Below, piece by piece: positions 24,821-33,184 of a stretch of DNA of 34,632 nucleotides. Below the pieces are notes generated by a model, which was not told where the DNA came from, made no database searches, and worked only from the letters and a program-made list of their open reading frames with translations. A program made the position numbers and the translations under genes. Location of the stretch: positions 1 to 34,632 of the forward strand of contig NZ_JAAIYB010000034.1 of NCBI RefSeq assembly GCF_010894475.1, in the 5' to 3' direction. The first letter of the stretch is position 1, and every line of letters begins with the position of its first letter. Origin of the DNA: Myxococcus vastator. GTDB lineage: Bacteria; Myxococcota; Myxococcia; Myxococcales; Myxococcaceae.

Positions 24821-26278
24821 ATGACCGCCAGGCTGGACCCGTTCGTCCCCGCAGCTTCGCCGCAGGCCGTGCCCACGCCCGAACCCACCGCTCCGGCGCC
24901 GGACGCCGCCGCAAAGCGTGAAGCGCGCCGGCTCGCGCACGAAGCGCTCCTCGTCCGCGCGAAGGCCATCGACGAAGCGGGCGGCGCCGACGACTGGGTG
25001 CAAGCGCAGCTCGTCTCCAAGGGCCTCGCGGTGGAGGACCTGGACTTCTCCAGCGCCTCCGAGAAGGACAAGAAGGCCTGGAAGGAGAAGAAGAAGGCCG
25101 AGGCCACCGAGCGCCGCGCGCTGAAGCGCCAGGCGCACGAGGCGTGGAAGGCCACGCACGTGGGCCACCTGGGCGCGGGCGTGCACTGGGTGGAGGACCG
25201 CCCGGCGGACGCGTTCGACGTGCCCCACCGCGAGGAGCGGGCCCGGGCCAACGGCCTGACGGAGCTGGACTCGGCGGAGGCGCTGGCCAAGGCGCTGGGG
25301 CTGAGCGTGTCCAAGCTGCGCTGGTTCGCGTTCCACCGCGAGGTGGACACGGCCACGCACTACGTGAGCTGGACGATTCCGAAGCGGGACGGCAGCCAGC
25401 GCACGATTACGTCCCCCAAGCCGGAGCTGAAGGCAGCGCAGCGCTGGGTGCTGTCCAACGTCGTGGAGCGGCTGCCGGTGCACGGCGCGGCGCACGGCTT
25501 CGTGGCGGGGCGCTCCATCCTCACCAACGCGCTGGCCCACCAGGGCGCGGACGTGGTGGTGAAGGTGGACCTCAAGGACTTCTTCCCCTCCGTCACCTGG
25601 CGCCGGGTGAAGGGCCTGCTGCGCAAGGGCGGCCTGCCGGAGGGCACGTCCACGCTGCTGTCGCTGCTCTCCACGGAGGCGCCGCGCGAGGCGGTGCAGT
25701 TCCGGGGCAAGCTGCTGCACGTGGCCAAGGGCCCGCGCGCGCTGCCCCAGGGCGCGCCCACGTCGCCGGGCATCACCAACGCGCTGTGCCTGAAGCTGGA
25801 CAAGCGACTGTCCGCGCTCGCGAAGCGGCTGGGCTTCACGTACACGCGCTACGCGGACGACCTGACCTTCTCGTGGACGAAGGCGAAGCAGCCCAAGGCG
25901 CGGCGGACGCAGCGTCCCCCGGTGGCCATGCTGCTGTCGCGCGTGCAGGAGGTGGTGGAGGCGGAGGGCTTCCGCGTGCACCCGGACAAGACGCGCGTGG
26001 CGCGCAAGGGCACGCGGCAGCGGGTGACGGGGCTGGTCGTGAATGCCGCGGGCAAGGACGCGCCTGCGGCCCGAGTCCCGCGCGATGTGGTGCGCCAGCT
26101 GCGCGCCGCCATCCACAACCGGAAGAAGGGCAAGCCGGCCCGCGAGGGCGAGTCGCTGGAGCAGCTCAAGGGCATGGCCGCCTTCATCCACATGACGGAC
26201 CCGGCCAAGGGCCGCGCCTTCCTGGCGCAGCTCGGGGAGCTGGAATCCACGGCGAGCGCCGCCCCTCAGGCGGAGTGA
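24821..26278 (+). CDS. Retron reverse transcriptase, Mx162-like
   Basis: A 485-aa retron RT, the length I recall for the Mx162 enzyme of M. xanthus. The ATG has AAGG 7 nt upstream. The palm has D250 in VDLKDFFPS, the catalytic YADD at 344-347 followed by LTFSW, a QGAPTSPGI block, the retron-specific NAXXH motif (NALAH, from N236) and the VTG motif (V402-G404, in VTGLVVN) that contacts the msr stem. The first 175 or so residues are an extension outside the RT core, with an Ala/Pro-rich start and a highly charged helix (about 80-110, EKDKKAWKEKKKAEATERRA), probably coiled-coil or RNA-binding. There is no fused effector domain, so the effector must be a separate protein; the ARM and SWIM proteins just upstream are the candidates. 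It converges on the hydrolase gene with only 3 bp between the stops. Confidence 0.97.
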   Translation: MTARLDPFVPAASPQAVPTPEPTAPAPDAAAKREARRLAHEALLVRAKAIDEAGGADDWVQAQLVSKGLAVEDLDFSSASEKDKKAWKEKKKAEATERRALKRQAHEAWKATHVGHLGAGVHWVEDRPADAFDVPHREERARANGLTELDSAEALAKALGLSVSKLRWFAFHREVDTATHYVSWTIPKRDGSQRTITSPKPELKAAQRWVLSNVVERLPVHGAAHGFVAGRSILTNALAHQGADVVVKVDLKDFFPSVTWRRVKGLLRKGGLPEGTSTLLSLLSTEAPREAVQFRGKLLHVAKGPRALPQGAPTSPGITNALCLKLDKRLSALAKRLGFTYTRYADDLTFSWTKAKQPKARRTQRPPVAMLLSRVQEVVEAEGFRVHPDKTRVARKGTRQRVTGLVVNAAGKDAPAARVPRDVVRQLRAAIHNRKKGKPAREGESLEQLKGMAAFIHMTDPAKGRAFLAQLGELESTASAAPQAE

Positions 26279-26281
26279 CGC

Positions 26282-27148
26282 TCAGGGCGCGAGCAACGCC
26301 GCGTCGAGGAACGCCTTCAGCCGCTGGGGGTACGCCTCCGGCTCGGTGGCGCTGAAGTTCCCGTGCCCGGCGCCTGGGATGCGCCACGTCTGGGCGTACC
26401 CGCGCACCTTCGCGAAGAGCGCATCGGCGAGCGGCTGTCCGGACTCCTCCGTCCCCATGACGATGAGCAGCGGCCGGGGGCGGATGCGCTCCACCGCGTC
26501 GATGGTGCGCACCTCCTCCAGGGCAATGCCGCGCCGCCAGAAGGGCACCAGCGCGCCGGACTGCGACACGAAGCCGAAGCGGCGGAAGTCATACGCGGCG
26601 GCCAGCCACAGCGTGTTGAATGGGGACAGCAGCACCACGGCGCGCACCGCCGGGTCCTCCGCCGCGACTTCGGCCACGGCCGCGGAGCCAATCGAGAAGC
26701 CGAGCGCCCCCACCCTTTCCGGGTCCACGTCCGGCTGGGCGCGCACGAAGGCCAGCGCGGCCCGCACGTCCCGGCGCTCCAGGTCTCCCCAGGTGGAGAA
26801 CGCGCCCTCGCTTTCACCGTGGGCGCGCAAGTCCAAGAGCAGCACGCCATAACCCGCGGCGCGCAGGATTCGCGCTTCGGGCAGCAGGTCCGCGCGCGTC
26901 TGGGACAGGCCGTGCGCCAGCACCACGGCGGCGCGGTTCCGGGACGGCACGTACCAGCCCCGCAGCGTCAGCCCGTCCGACGTCTGAAGCGAGACGTCCT
27001 TCGCCTCGGCGAAGTCGGCGGGGCGCTCGGCCTTGGGGCGTGGGTAGTGGAAGTAGGCCTCCGAATGACGCAGCGCCCTACCGAACACCGCCAGCGCGGC
27101 CAGCAGCCCCAGCGCGAGCGCTCCACCCAGCAGCCACCGCCACTTCAT
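26282..27148 (-). CDS. Alpha/beta hydrolase
   Basis: A 288-aa serine hydrolase of the BAAT/DUF-type alpha/beta fold. An N-terminal hydrophobic helix (MKWRWLLGGALALGLLAALAVF) anchors or exports it. The oxyanion HG is at 79-80 (VVLAHGLS), the nucleophile elbow GFSIGS places Ser at 152, the histidine is H262 (GAGHGNF), and the acid is probably E234 or E235 (MGTEESGQP), where Asp is more usual. Substrate is unknown; relatives act on esters or acyl groups. The ATG at 27148 has GAGG about 10 nt upstream. It is divergent from the GMC oxidoreductase, and its stop is 3 bp from the retron RT stop, so it is not part of the retron transcription unit. Confidence 0.9.
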   Translation of the reverse strand: MKWRWLLGGALALGLLAALAVFGRALRHSEAYFHYPRPKAERPADFAEAKDVSLQTSDGLTLRGWYVPSRNRAAVVLAHGLSQTRADLLPEARILRAAGYGVLLLDLRAHGESEGAFSTWGDLERRDVRAALAFVRAQPDVDPERVGALGFSIGSAAVAEVAAEDPAVRAVVLLSPFNTLWLAAAYDFRRFGFVSQSGALVPFWRRGIALEEVRTIDAVERIRPRPLLIVMGTEESGQPLADALFAKVRGYAQTWRIPGAGHGNFSATEPEAYPQRLKAFLDAALLAP

Positions 27149-27238
27149 CTTCGTTGGACCTCGGTGAAGGGAGCTGGGGTGTTTGAACCCCAGGCGTGCG
27201 GATGGGACTCACGTTGCTCCGCGACGTACCGGGCAGCT

Positions 27239-27251
27239 TACACTCCGTGTA
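27239..27251. promoter_or_regulatory. TACAC-TCC-GTGTA palindrome in the divergent promoter region
   Basis: A 5-bp inverted repeat with 3-bp spacer, in the 151-bp gap between the divergent hydrolase and GMC genes. It resembles a small dimeric-regulator operator. No promoter hexamers are clear enough to place it. Confidence 0.35.
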
Positions 27252-27259
27252 GACAACTC

Positions 27260-27284
27260 ACAGTGCCATCCAAGACGGCACTGT
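27260..27284. promoter_or_regulatory. Inverted repeat ACAGTGCC-N9-GGCACTGT, possible operator
   Basis: A perfect 8-bp inverted repeat (27260-27267 and 27277-27284), 15 bp before the GTG at 27300. It is close enough to the start to act as an operator or an mRNA hairpin in the leader of the GMC oxidoreductase gene. Confidence 0.45.
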
Positions 27285-27299
27285 CGCGCCAGGAAAGCC

Positions 27300-28823
27300 G
27301 TGGGCACATCCAGGACGATGTTCGACGTGGTGGTGGTGGGCGGGGGCGCCTGCGGTGGCTGGACGGCCAAGCAGCTGACGGAAGCGGGCTTGCGTGTCCT
27401 GGTGCTCGAAGCGGGCCGAGGCATGGGCGCGGACCGGATGCGGTGGATATTCCACCGCCTGCGCCAGTCCTTCGGCTACCTGGCGGAGACGGACGACAAG
27501 CGCAAGGTGCGCCAGGCGGTGCAAAGCACCACCTTCGCGTGGCCCTTCCACCCGCACGCCTTCGTCGACGACGTGGACAATCCCTACACCACGCCGGAGG
27601 ACCAGCCCTTCACGTGGATTCGCGCGCGGCAGGTGGGCGGGCGCACGTCGGTGAAGGCGCACGGGCGCCAGTTCTACCGGCTGTCTGACTTCAACTTCAA
27701 AGCAGGCACGCAGGACGGGCAGGGCCCGGACTGGCCGCTGACGCTGGCGGAGCTGGCGCCGCACTACGAGACGGTGGAGCGGTGGATGGGCCTCCACGGC
27801 AACGCGGATGGCCTGGACATCCTGCCGGACTCCGTCTTCGCGGGGGCCCTCACCATGACGCCCGCGGAGCAGCACCTGAAGGAACGGGTGGAGCGCCGCT
27901 GGCCCGAGCGCCGCGTCATCGTCCGCCGCACGGCGGGAGCGCCGGTGACGATGCCCGCCGCGCTGAAGACGGGCCGGCTCACGCTGCGCACGAACGCGGT
28001 GGTGGACCAGGTGCTGTACGACGCGGCGACGGGGCGCGCGACGGGCGTGCACTACCTCGACGCGAAGTCGGGCAAGTCCCACGAGGCCCACGCGCGGGTG
28101 GTGGTGCTGGCGGCGGGGGCGATTGAGTCCACGCGCCTGCTGCTCAACTCGCGCGGCAGCGCGTTCCCGGACGGCCTGGCGAACACGTCGGGGCAGCTGG
28201 GCCGCAACCTGATGGACCACACGTACCTGCTGGGCATCGAGGCGAAGATGAACCTGCCTCCCGAAGCCCAGCGGCAGGAGCAGAGCTGGGCGTATATCCC
28301 CCAGTTCCGCAACGTGACCACGAAGGCGCAGGACTTCGCGCGCGGCTACGGCGTGCAGGTCTTCACCTTCGGGGACAACTGCCACTTCGTGCCCTTCGGG
28401 GAGATGGTGCCGCGCGCGGAGAACCGCGTGACGCTCAGCCCGACGGTGAAGGACCGCTGGGGCATGCCCGCCGCGCACATTGAATGCCGGCACTCCGCCA
28501 ACGAGCTGAAGATGGCCGAGGACGCGGTGGCGGCCTGCAAGGAGATGATGGAGGCGGCCGGCTTCACCGTGGAGAAGGCCAACGCCACGCTGTCCACGCC
28601 GGGCATGGCCATCCACGAGGTGGGCACGGCGCGCATGGGCACGGACCCGAGGACGTCGGTGCTCAATCCCCACAACCAGAGCTGGGACGTGCCCAACCTC
28701 TTCATCAACGACGGCGCCTGCTTCCCGTCCCAGGGCCCGCAGAACCCCACGCTGACGATGATGGCCCTCGCCGTGCGCGCCAGCGCTCACCTCGTGGCGG
28801 AGCTCAAGGCCGGGCGGCTGTAG
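27300..28823 (+). CDS. GMC-family FAD-dependent oxidoreductase
   Basis: A 507-aa flavoprotein of the glucose-methanol-choline family. The N-terminal dinucleotide fold reads FDVVVVGGGACGG (8-20), followed by LRVLVLEAG. The middle shows the GMC core (GGRTSVKAHGRQFYRL, LAAGAIESTRLLLNS, QLGRNLMDHTYLLG), and the C-terminal domain has HEVGTARMGTDP and NPTLTMMALAVRAS. It would oxidise an alcohol or sugar hydroxyl using FAD; the substrate is unknown. The GTG at 27300 has AGGA 5 nt upstream; an ATG at 27318 is the alternative and keeps the whole FAD site. No signal peptide or twin-arginine motif is visible. It converges on the DUF2785 gene with 1 bp between the stops. Confidence 0.93.
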   Translation: MGTSRTMFDVVVVGGGACGGWTAKQLTEAGLRVLVLEAGRGMGADRMRWIFHRLRQSFGYLAETDDKRKVRQAVQSTTFAWPFHPHAFVDDVDNPYTTPEDQPFTWIRARQVGGRTSVKAHGRQFYRLSDFNFKAGTQDGQGPDWPLTLAELAPHYETVERWMGLHGNADGLDILPDSVFAGALTMTPAEQHLKERVERRWPERRVIVRRTAGAPVTMPAALKTGRLTLRTNAVVDQVLYDAATGRATGVHYLDAKSGKSHEAHARVVVLAAGAIESTRLLLNSRGSAFPDGLANTSGQLGRNLMDHTYLLGIEAKMNLPPEAQRQEQSWAYIPQFRNVTTKAQDFARGYGVQVFTFGDNCHFVPFGEMVPRAENRVTLSPTVKDRWGMPAAHIECRHSANELKMAEDAVAACKEMMEAAGFTVEKANATLSTPGMAIHEVGTARMGTDPRTSVLNPHNQSWDVPNLFINDGACFPSQGPQNPTLTMMALAVRASAHLVAELKAGRL

Positions 28824-28824
28824 C

Positions 28825-29691
28825 TCACGGCACCTGCTTCAGCGCCGCGCGGATGGCGGGCGCGAGCTTCGTGTCCGCCTCCACGAACAGGCTCAGCAGG
28901 AAGGCGCGCAGGTCATGGCGCCGCGCCAGCCATGCGCCGTCCTTGTACGCCTGGCTGGCGTCCCCGAGCCGGGGGAGCAGCGCGGCGAACCAGGCCCGCC
29001 ACTCCTCCTCCGAGTAGAGGCCGCGCCGCGCGAGGAACAGGACCGGGCGCGCCAGCCGCTCGGGCTCGCCGAAGACATAGGCATGCGCATGCTCCGGCAC
29101 GGCCTGCGTGGCGACCGCGGCGAGGATGCGGTCGGCCTGCGCGCGATTCAGCGCCGGGTTGAGGCTCAATTGCATCAACCAGTCGCTCCCGTGCGCCACG
29201 CCATGGCGCCAGCCCGTCGCCGCGTCGAAGCCGCGATAGTCGCGGACCGACTCCACATAGCGGGCGGCCGACTCGACCATGGCCGTGCGCTCCTCCGCCG
29301 TCATCCAAGGCTTCACGCGGTCCACGCGCGCCACCTCCGAGAGGACGAGCGCCGCGAACGGCTTGCGGAAGCCCTCCGCGTCCGCGCCCGCGAGCATCCC
29401 TTGCAGCGCGTCCCTCAGCTCACGCAGCGCCGCGGTGTCGAGCTTCCCATCGCGCAGCCAATGCGTCAGCGCTTCGTAGGCGATGCCATCTCGCAGCGCG
29501 GGGTCCGGCGCGCCCAGACAGCCGAGCAGCCCCTTCACCAAGGCCGCGCGCTCGGCGGCGTCCGGGACAGCGAACTTCTTCGCCTTCAAGGCGGCCAGTG
29601 ACTCCCGGGTGCTTCCTTTCGGGGGACAGGTGGCGGAGGCGGAAGCCGAGACGAACAGCGGCAGGACAGCGAGCGCGCGAAGCCACGTCAT
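28825..29691 (-). CDS. DUF2785 exported protein
   Basis: A 288-aa protein starting at the ATG at 29691, with a signal peptide (MTWLRALAVLPLFVSASASA) and probable cleavage after ASA. The mature part is helical and includes the motif GWRHGVAHGSDWLMQLSLNP characteristic, as I recall, of the DUF2785 family, whose function is unknown. There is one Cys after the signal (ATCPPKG), not in a lipobox context. The ribosome site is weak, and an in-frame longer start at 29727 is possible but would bury the signal peptide. It is followed on the complementary strand by the GMC gene tail to tail. Confidence 0.8.
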   Translation of the reverse strand: MTWLRALAVLPLFVSASASATCPPKGSTRESLAALKAKKFAVPDAAERAALVKGLLGCLGAPDPALRDGIAYEALTHWLRDGKLDTAALRELRDALQGMLAGADAEGFRKPFAALVLSEVARVDRVKPWMTAEERTAMVESAARYVESVRDYRGFDAATGWRHGVAHGSDWLMQLSLNPALNRAQADRILAAVATQAVPEHAHAYVFGEPERLARPVLFLARRGLYSEEEWRAWFAALLPRLGDASQAYKDGAWLARRHDLRAFLLSLFVEADTKLAPAIRAALKQVP

Positions 29692-29809
29692 GAGAAGAAT
29701 CCCAGGGAGCCGGACCTCGTGCCCCATGCTCGGAGATGAGCTCGGACGACCCTAGCCCATCCCCGCGCGCCGCGAGCCCCTCAAGTGGTTCGCGCGGCTG
29801 GGCGACACC

Positions 29810-31438
29810 TCAGGGACGCGCCCTCCGCCGCGCCACCGCGCCACCCACGAGCAACCCCACCGCCAGCGCCAGCGCCAGGGGGCGCAGCCAGTCGCCCCAG
29901 GCCAGGGCGAGCGTCGTCAACGCGGCCGTCGCGGGGACGCGCATGGTGAGGCCGGCGCGCTGGTCGTCGTCGACCTCGGCCACCACCGCGCCCGTCGCGT
30001 CGATGAGCGCGGACACGCCCGAGTTCGTCACCCGGACCTGCGGACGCCGCGTCTCGATGCTGCGAAAGGCCGCGTGCATCAGGTGCAGCCGGGGCGCGGG
30101 CGTGCCGGTGAACCAGGAGTCATTGGACAGCGTGAGCAGCAGCTCCGCGCCCTGCCGCACGCCCTGCGCGACATACTCGGGGAAAATCGTCTCGTAGCAG
30201 ATGAGCGGCGCCACCCGGAGCGTGCGCCCGTCTCGCAACGTGAAGCGCATGGCCCTGGGCCCGGGCCCACGCTTCCAGCGCCCCGTCCACGGCAGCCATT
30301 CACGAAGCGTGGGGGTGTCGATGAGGTCCGGCACCCACTCCGTCAGGGGGAAGAGCATCGTCTTGCGGTACGCGGCGCGTTCAGGCGCGCGCCCGGGCGA
30401 AGACGGGCCCAGGAACATGGCGGCGTTGAACTCGCGCTCGCCCTCCAAGTCGTAGGTGCCGAACACGAGCGGCACCCCGCGCTCGGAGACATAGCCGGCA
30501 ATCTCCGCGTCCAGCTCCGCGCCCGTCGCGCTGCGCGGCGTCCCAAAAGGCGTGGGGTACACCGTCTCCGGCCACACCAACAGGTCCACCGGCCCGTCGC
30601 GCAGCAGCGCGTCCGACATCGCGTAGTGCGTGTCGAGCACCCTCCGCACGACTTCATAGGCGCCCAGCTCCGCCTTCAGCTTCTCGTAGCGAGTGATGTT
30701 CGCCTGCACCGCGCCCACCACCAGCCCGCCCTCGACCCGGGTCGCCTCGCGCACCTGCGCCTGCCGGAAGACGCCGTACCCCGACAGCACGAACACCAGC
30801 GCCGCCAGCCCCGCCACCGGCCTCCAGGCGCGCCGCGCCCCATGGCCCCGCCAGGCACGAAACGCCGCGAGCACGCACTCGTTGCCCAGGAGCAACACCA
30901 GCGTGAGCCCCGGCGCGCCCGCCACGTCCGCGCCCTGGCGCTGCCACTCGGACGCATAGAGCCCGTGCCCCAGCGTGTCCGCGAAGAGCTTGGGCGTGAT
31001 TCCCTCCACGCCCACGTACGCGAGCGTCCCCACCAGGGGCGGCAGCCAGCCCTGCCCCTCCCGCGCCAGACGCCGCGCCGCGTACCGGGCCAGCGCGGCG
31101 GCGGCGAACTGGAGCTGGAGCAGCGGCGCCACCAGCAGGAACAGCGCCCAGCCCACCGCCGTGGGCGCTCGCGAGTACGCCTGGAGCGCGCCCGGGAACC
31201 AGTGAAAGACGGCGGCGGTGAACGTCACGCTGAGCAGCACGCCCAGGCCCAGCGCCTCGCGCGCCGAGCGGGCCCGGTCCAGCGCCGCGAGCCAGGGCAC
31301 CATCGCCACCCAGCCGAGCGCCAGCCAGTGCGCTTCCAGCCGCGCGAACAGCGCGAACAAGACTGTGGTCCCCAAGACACCGAGCAGCGCCGCACCCAGG
31401 TGCCGCCCGCGCCCACCGCTCGCCTGTACGTCGTTCAC
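29810..31438 (-). CDS. lnt: Apolipoprotein N-acyltransferase
   Basis: A 542-aa inner-membrane enzyme that adds the third acyl chain to the N-terminal cysteine of lipoproteins. The N-terminal half holds several membrane helices (about 15-230). The nitrilase-like periplasmic domain carries the catalytic triad: E291 in LVWPETVYP, K359 in AYRKTMLFPLTEW and C414 in APLICYETIFPE, with the supporting NDSWF at 439-443. A final membrane helix closes the C-terminus. Length fits the family. The GTG at 31438 overlaps the stop of the preceding gene (GTGA), so the two are co-translated. Lipoprotein maturation is relevant to myxobacterial outer-membrane exchange, but there is no direct link here. Confidence 0.95.
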   Translation of the reverse strand: MNDVQASGGRGRHLGAALLGVLGTTVLFALFARLEAHWLALGWVAMVPWLAALDRARSAREALGLGVLLSVTFTAAVFHWFPGALQAYSRAPTAVGWALFLLVAPLLQLQFAAAALARYAARRLAREGQGWLPPLVGTLAYVGVEGITPKLFADTLGHGLYASEWQRQGADVAGAPGLTLVLLLGNECVLAAFRAWRGHGARRAWRPVAGLAALVFVLSGYGVFRQAQVREATRVEGGLVVGAVQANITRYEKLKAELGAYEVVRRVLDTHYAMSDALLRDGPVDLLVWPETVYPTPFGTPRSATGAELDAEIAGYVSERGVPLVFGTYDLEGEREFNAAMFLGPSSPGRAPERAAYRKTMLFPLTEWVPDLIDTPTLREWLPWTGRWKRGPGPRAMRFTLRDGRTLRVAPLICYETIFPEYVAQGVRQGAELLLTLSNDSWFTGTPAPRLHLMHAAFRSIETRRPQVRVTNSGVSALIDATGAVVAEVDDDQRAGLTMRVPATAALTTLALAWGDWLRPLALALAVGLLVGGAVARRRARP

Positions 31439-32088
31439 TGCTGGGAGGCCCCGCGCTCCGCGCCCTCGGGCAATTCCAGCCGTTGGATGGGCATTCCGGG
31501 CGGGGCGAGCTCCTCGGGCACCAGGCCGTCGGGAGGCACGGGCATCGGCTGCCCGTTCGCATCCGTGGGTGGGTTGTCGGGATGGAACATCAGCACGGCC
31601 GCCACGAGCTCACCCGAATCCGTGTACTGGAAATGGCGCACGTACCCGGGCGGCAGCTCGAAGTCGTCGGGGACGACGAGGCCCTTCTTGATGGGCTTCG
31701 TCCCGGGCCGGTAGAGCTGGATGCCCGTCGGTTCGGCCTCCACGTCGGGCGCCTGGACGTCGGTGTCGGTGGCCAGCTCGGCCACGGGCTCCGCGACAGG
31801 CAGCGGCGCCGGGGCCGCGACGGCGGGCGTCCGCGGCCGAGGCGCGCGGGCGCGCACCTGAGGCACGGGAGGCGGAGCGGGCCGCGGCACCTCCGCGAGC
31901 GGCGGCGGCGCTTCGACCTGGAGGCCTGACGAACCCCACCAGACACTCCAGCCAATGCACGCGAGCGTGAAGACAAACGCGCCGCCCACGAGCCACGCGC
32001 CCAGGCCCTTCTCCGAGCGAGCAGGCGCGATGTGCGTGACGCCGTCACTGTCGATGCGCCGTTTCGGTGTAGCGGATTGCGGCCTCAT
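31435..32088 (-). CDS. Single-pass membrane protein with Pro-rich region, coupled to lnt
   Basis: A 217-aa protein with a cytoplasmic basic N-terminus (about 1-29), one membrane helix (about 30-52, LGAWLVGGAFVFTLACIGW), a long Pro/Ala/Glu-rich spacer (about 57-115) and a C-terminal segment of about 90 residues (QLYRPGTKPIKKGLVVPDD, ELPPGYVRHFQYTDSGELV) predicted to be periplasmic. The spacer could cross part of the periplasm as TonB-like proteins do, but no TonB domain is recognised. It overlaps lnt by GTGA. Divergent from the membrane protein at 32170, with 81 bp between. Function unknown. Confidence 0.82.
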   Translation of the reverse strand: MRPQSATPKRRIDSDGVTHIAPARSEKGLGAWLVGGAFVFTLACIGWSVWWGSSGLQVEAPPPLAEVPRPAPPPVPQVRARAPRPRTPAVAAPAPLPVAEPVAELATDTDVQAPDVEAEPTGIQLYRPGTKPIKKGLVVPDDFELPPGYVRHFQYTDSGELVAAVLMFHPDNPPTDANGQPMPVPPDGLVPEELAPPGMPIQRLELPEGAERGASQQ

Positions 32089-32169
32089 GTTCGCGCGAAG
32101 ACCTCCGGGCTGCGTATGCTACGGAGCCACTCCCCCCGAGGCAATCACAGCGCCTGTCCGCTCACCCGC

Positions 32170-33087
32170 ATGAGCTCTTCGTCCATTCCCGTCACCGATG
32201 CCCCCGGCGCGCCACCGCCCGCGACCACGCCCGAGCCCGCTCGCTTCGTCGTGCACGCCTGGACACCCGGGCTGCGCGGGCTCGCGGTGGTGACGCAGCT
32301 CGCCGCGCTGGGCGCCCTGCTCCACTTCTCCGCGCAGCTCTGGATGGAGCTCTCCGACGGGACCCAGCAGGTTCAGCCCGTGCCCATCGTCATCGGGCTG
32401 GTGCTGCGCGTCGCGCTGCCGCTCGCGTTCGTCTCCGCGCTGCGCCGTGGCCGCCGGGCCACCGTGGACGTGGACACCCACCAATGGACCCTGACGCTGC
32501 GCGGCGGCGCCCGGATGGAGCTCCCCTTCGAGGCCGTGGCCGCGGTGCGCCCCTGGCGGCTGCCGCTCCCGGGACCTGGCCTGGCGCTGCGGATGCGGTC
32601 CGGCCGCGCCTTCAGCCACGCGCTGGAGGTGGAGGACGCGGTGCCCCTGCTGAATGCGCTGGGCCGGCACGGCGCACTGGGCGCCGCGCGAGCCCACACG
32701 CTGGTTCGCTACGCCCAGGCGCGCCAGGCCCTGTGGCGCCGGCGCTGGTACCACCTGATGGGGAAGTTCGTGCTCTTCCCGCTGGTGCCCACGGCCATCC
32801 TCTTCCGCGCGAACCAGGTCATCTCGTTTGGAGGCGCGCTGGGTGAGTACAGGATGTACGGGTTGGACGCGTACCTGCGCTCGTTCGGCCGGTACTACGT
32901 GCCCATCTCGTTGGGCCTGCTGCTCTTCGCCTGCGGCTGGCGCGTCGTCGCGGAGAGCGCGTCGCTCCTGGCCGCGTGGCGGCTGCCGGCCTGGACGCGC
33001 GGGGCGCGGCGCGCGGCGGAGTGGCTCTGCCGCCTCGCCTACTACGCCGGCCCCTTCGCGTTGATGGGCGCGCTCTTCCTGACGTGA
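32170..33087 (+). CDS. Multi-pass membrane protein of unknown function
   Basis: A 305-aa protein starting at the ATG at 32170 (weak ribosome site). After a Pro/Ser-rich N-terminus of about 30 residues there are roughly four hydrophobic segments: LAVVTQLAALGALLHFSA, IVIGLVLRVALPLAFVSAL, YYVPISLGLLLFACGW and YYAGPFALMGALFLT. Between the second and third lies a soluble stretch of about 100 residues with a PH-like strand pattern (RRATVDVDTHQWTLTLRGG, ELPFEAVAAVRPWRL). No motif gives a function. The upstream gap has TATGCT at 32115-32120 as a possible -10 element. Confidence 0.8.
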   Translation: MSSSSIPVTDAPGAPPPATTPEPARFVVHAWTPGLRGLAVVTQLAALGALLHFSAQLWMELSDGTQQVQPVPIVIGLVLRVALPLAFVSALRRGRRATVDVDTHQWTLTLRGGARMELPFEAVAAVRPWRLPLPGPGLALRMRSGRAFSHALEVEDAVPLLNALGRHGALGAARAHTLVRYAQARQALWRRRWYHLMGKFVLFPLVPTAILFRANQVISFGGALGEYRMYGLDAYLRSFGRYYVPISLGLLLFACGWRVVAESASLLAAWRLPAWTRGARRAAEWLCRLAYYAGPFALMGALFLT

Positions 33088-33115
33088 CGTGCGCGCCACG
33101 CCCTGGAAACGACAA

Positions 33116-33146
33116 GGCCTCCGGTTCCCGAAGGCAACCGGAGGCC
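33116..33146. terminator. Bidirectional terminator-like hairpin
   Basis: GGCCTCCGGTT (33116-33126) pairs perfectly with AACCGGAGGCC (33136-33146) around a 9-nt loop, in the 97-bp gap between convergent genes. On the minus strand a modest T-rich stretch (TTGTCGTTT) follows; on the plus strand none does. Confidence 0.65.
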
Positions 33147-33184
33147 CAGGCACCGCGCCCACGTTTCAGGCGCGGTCGCCGCGA

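Noticed and set aside
26279-26281. Hydrolase gene as part of the retron locus
   Set aside because: It lies on the opposite strand, has its own ribosome site and is convergent with the RT, so co-expression with the retron is unlikely.
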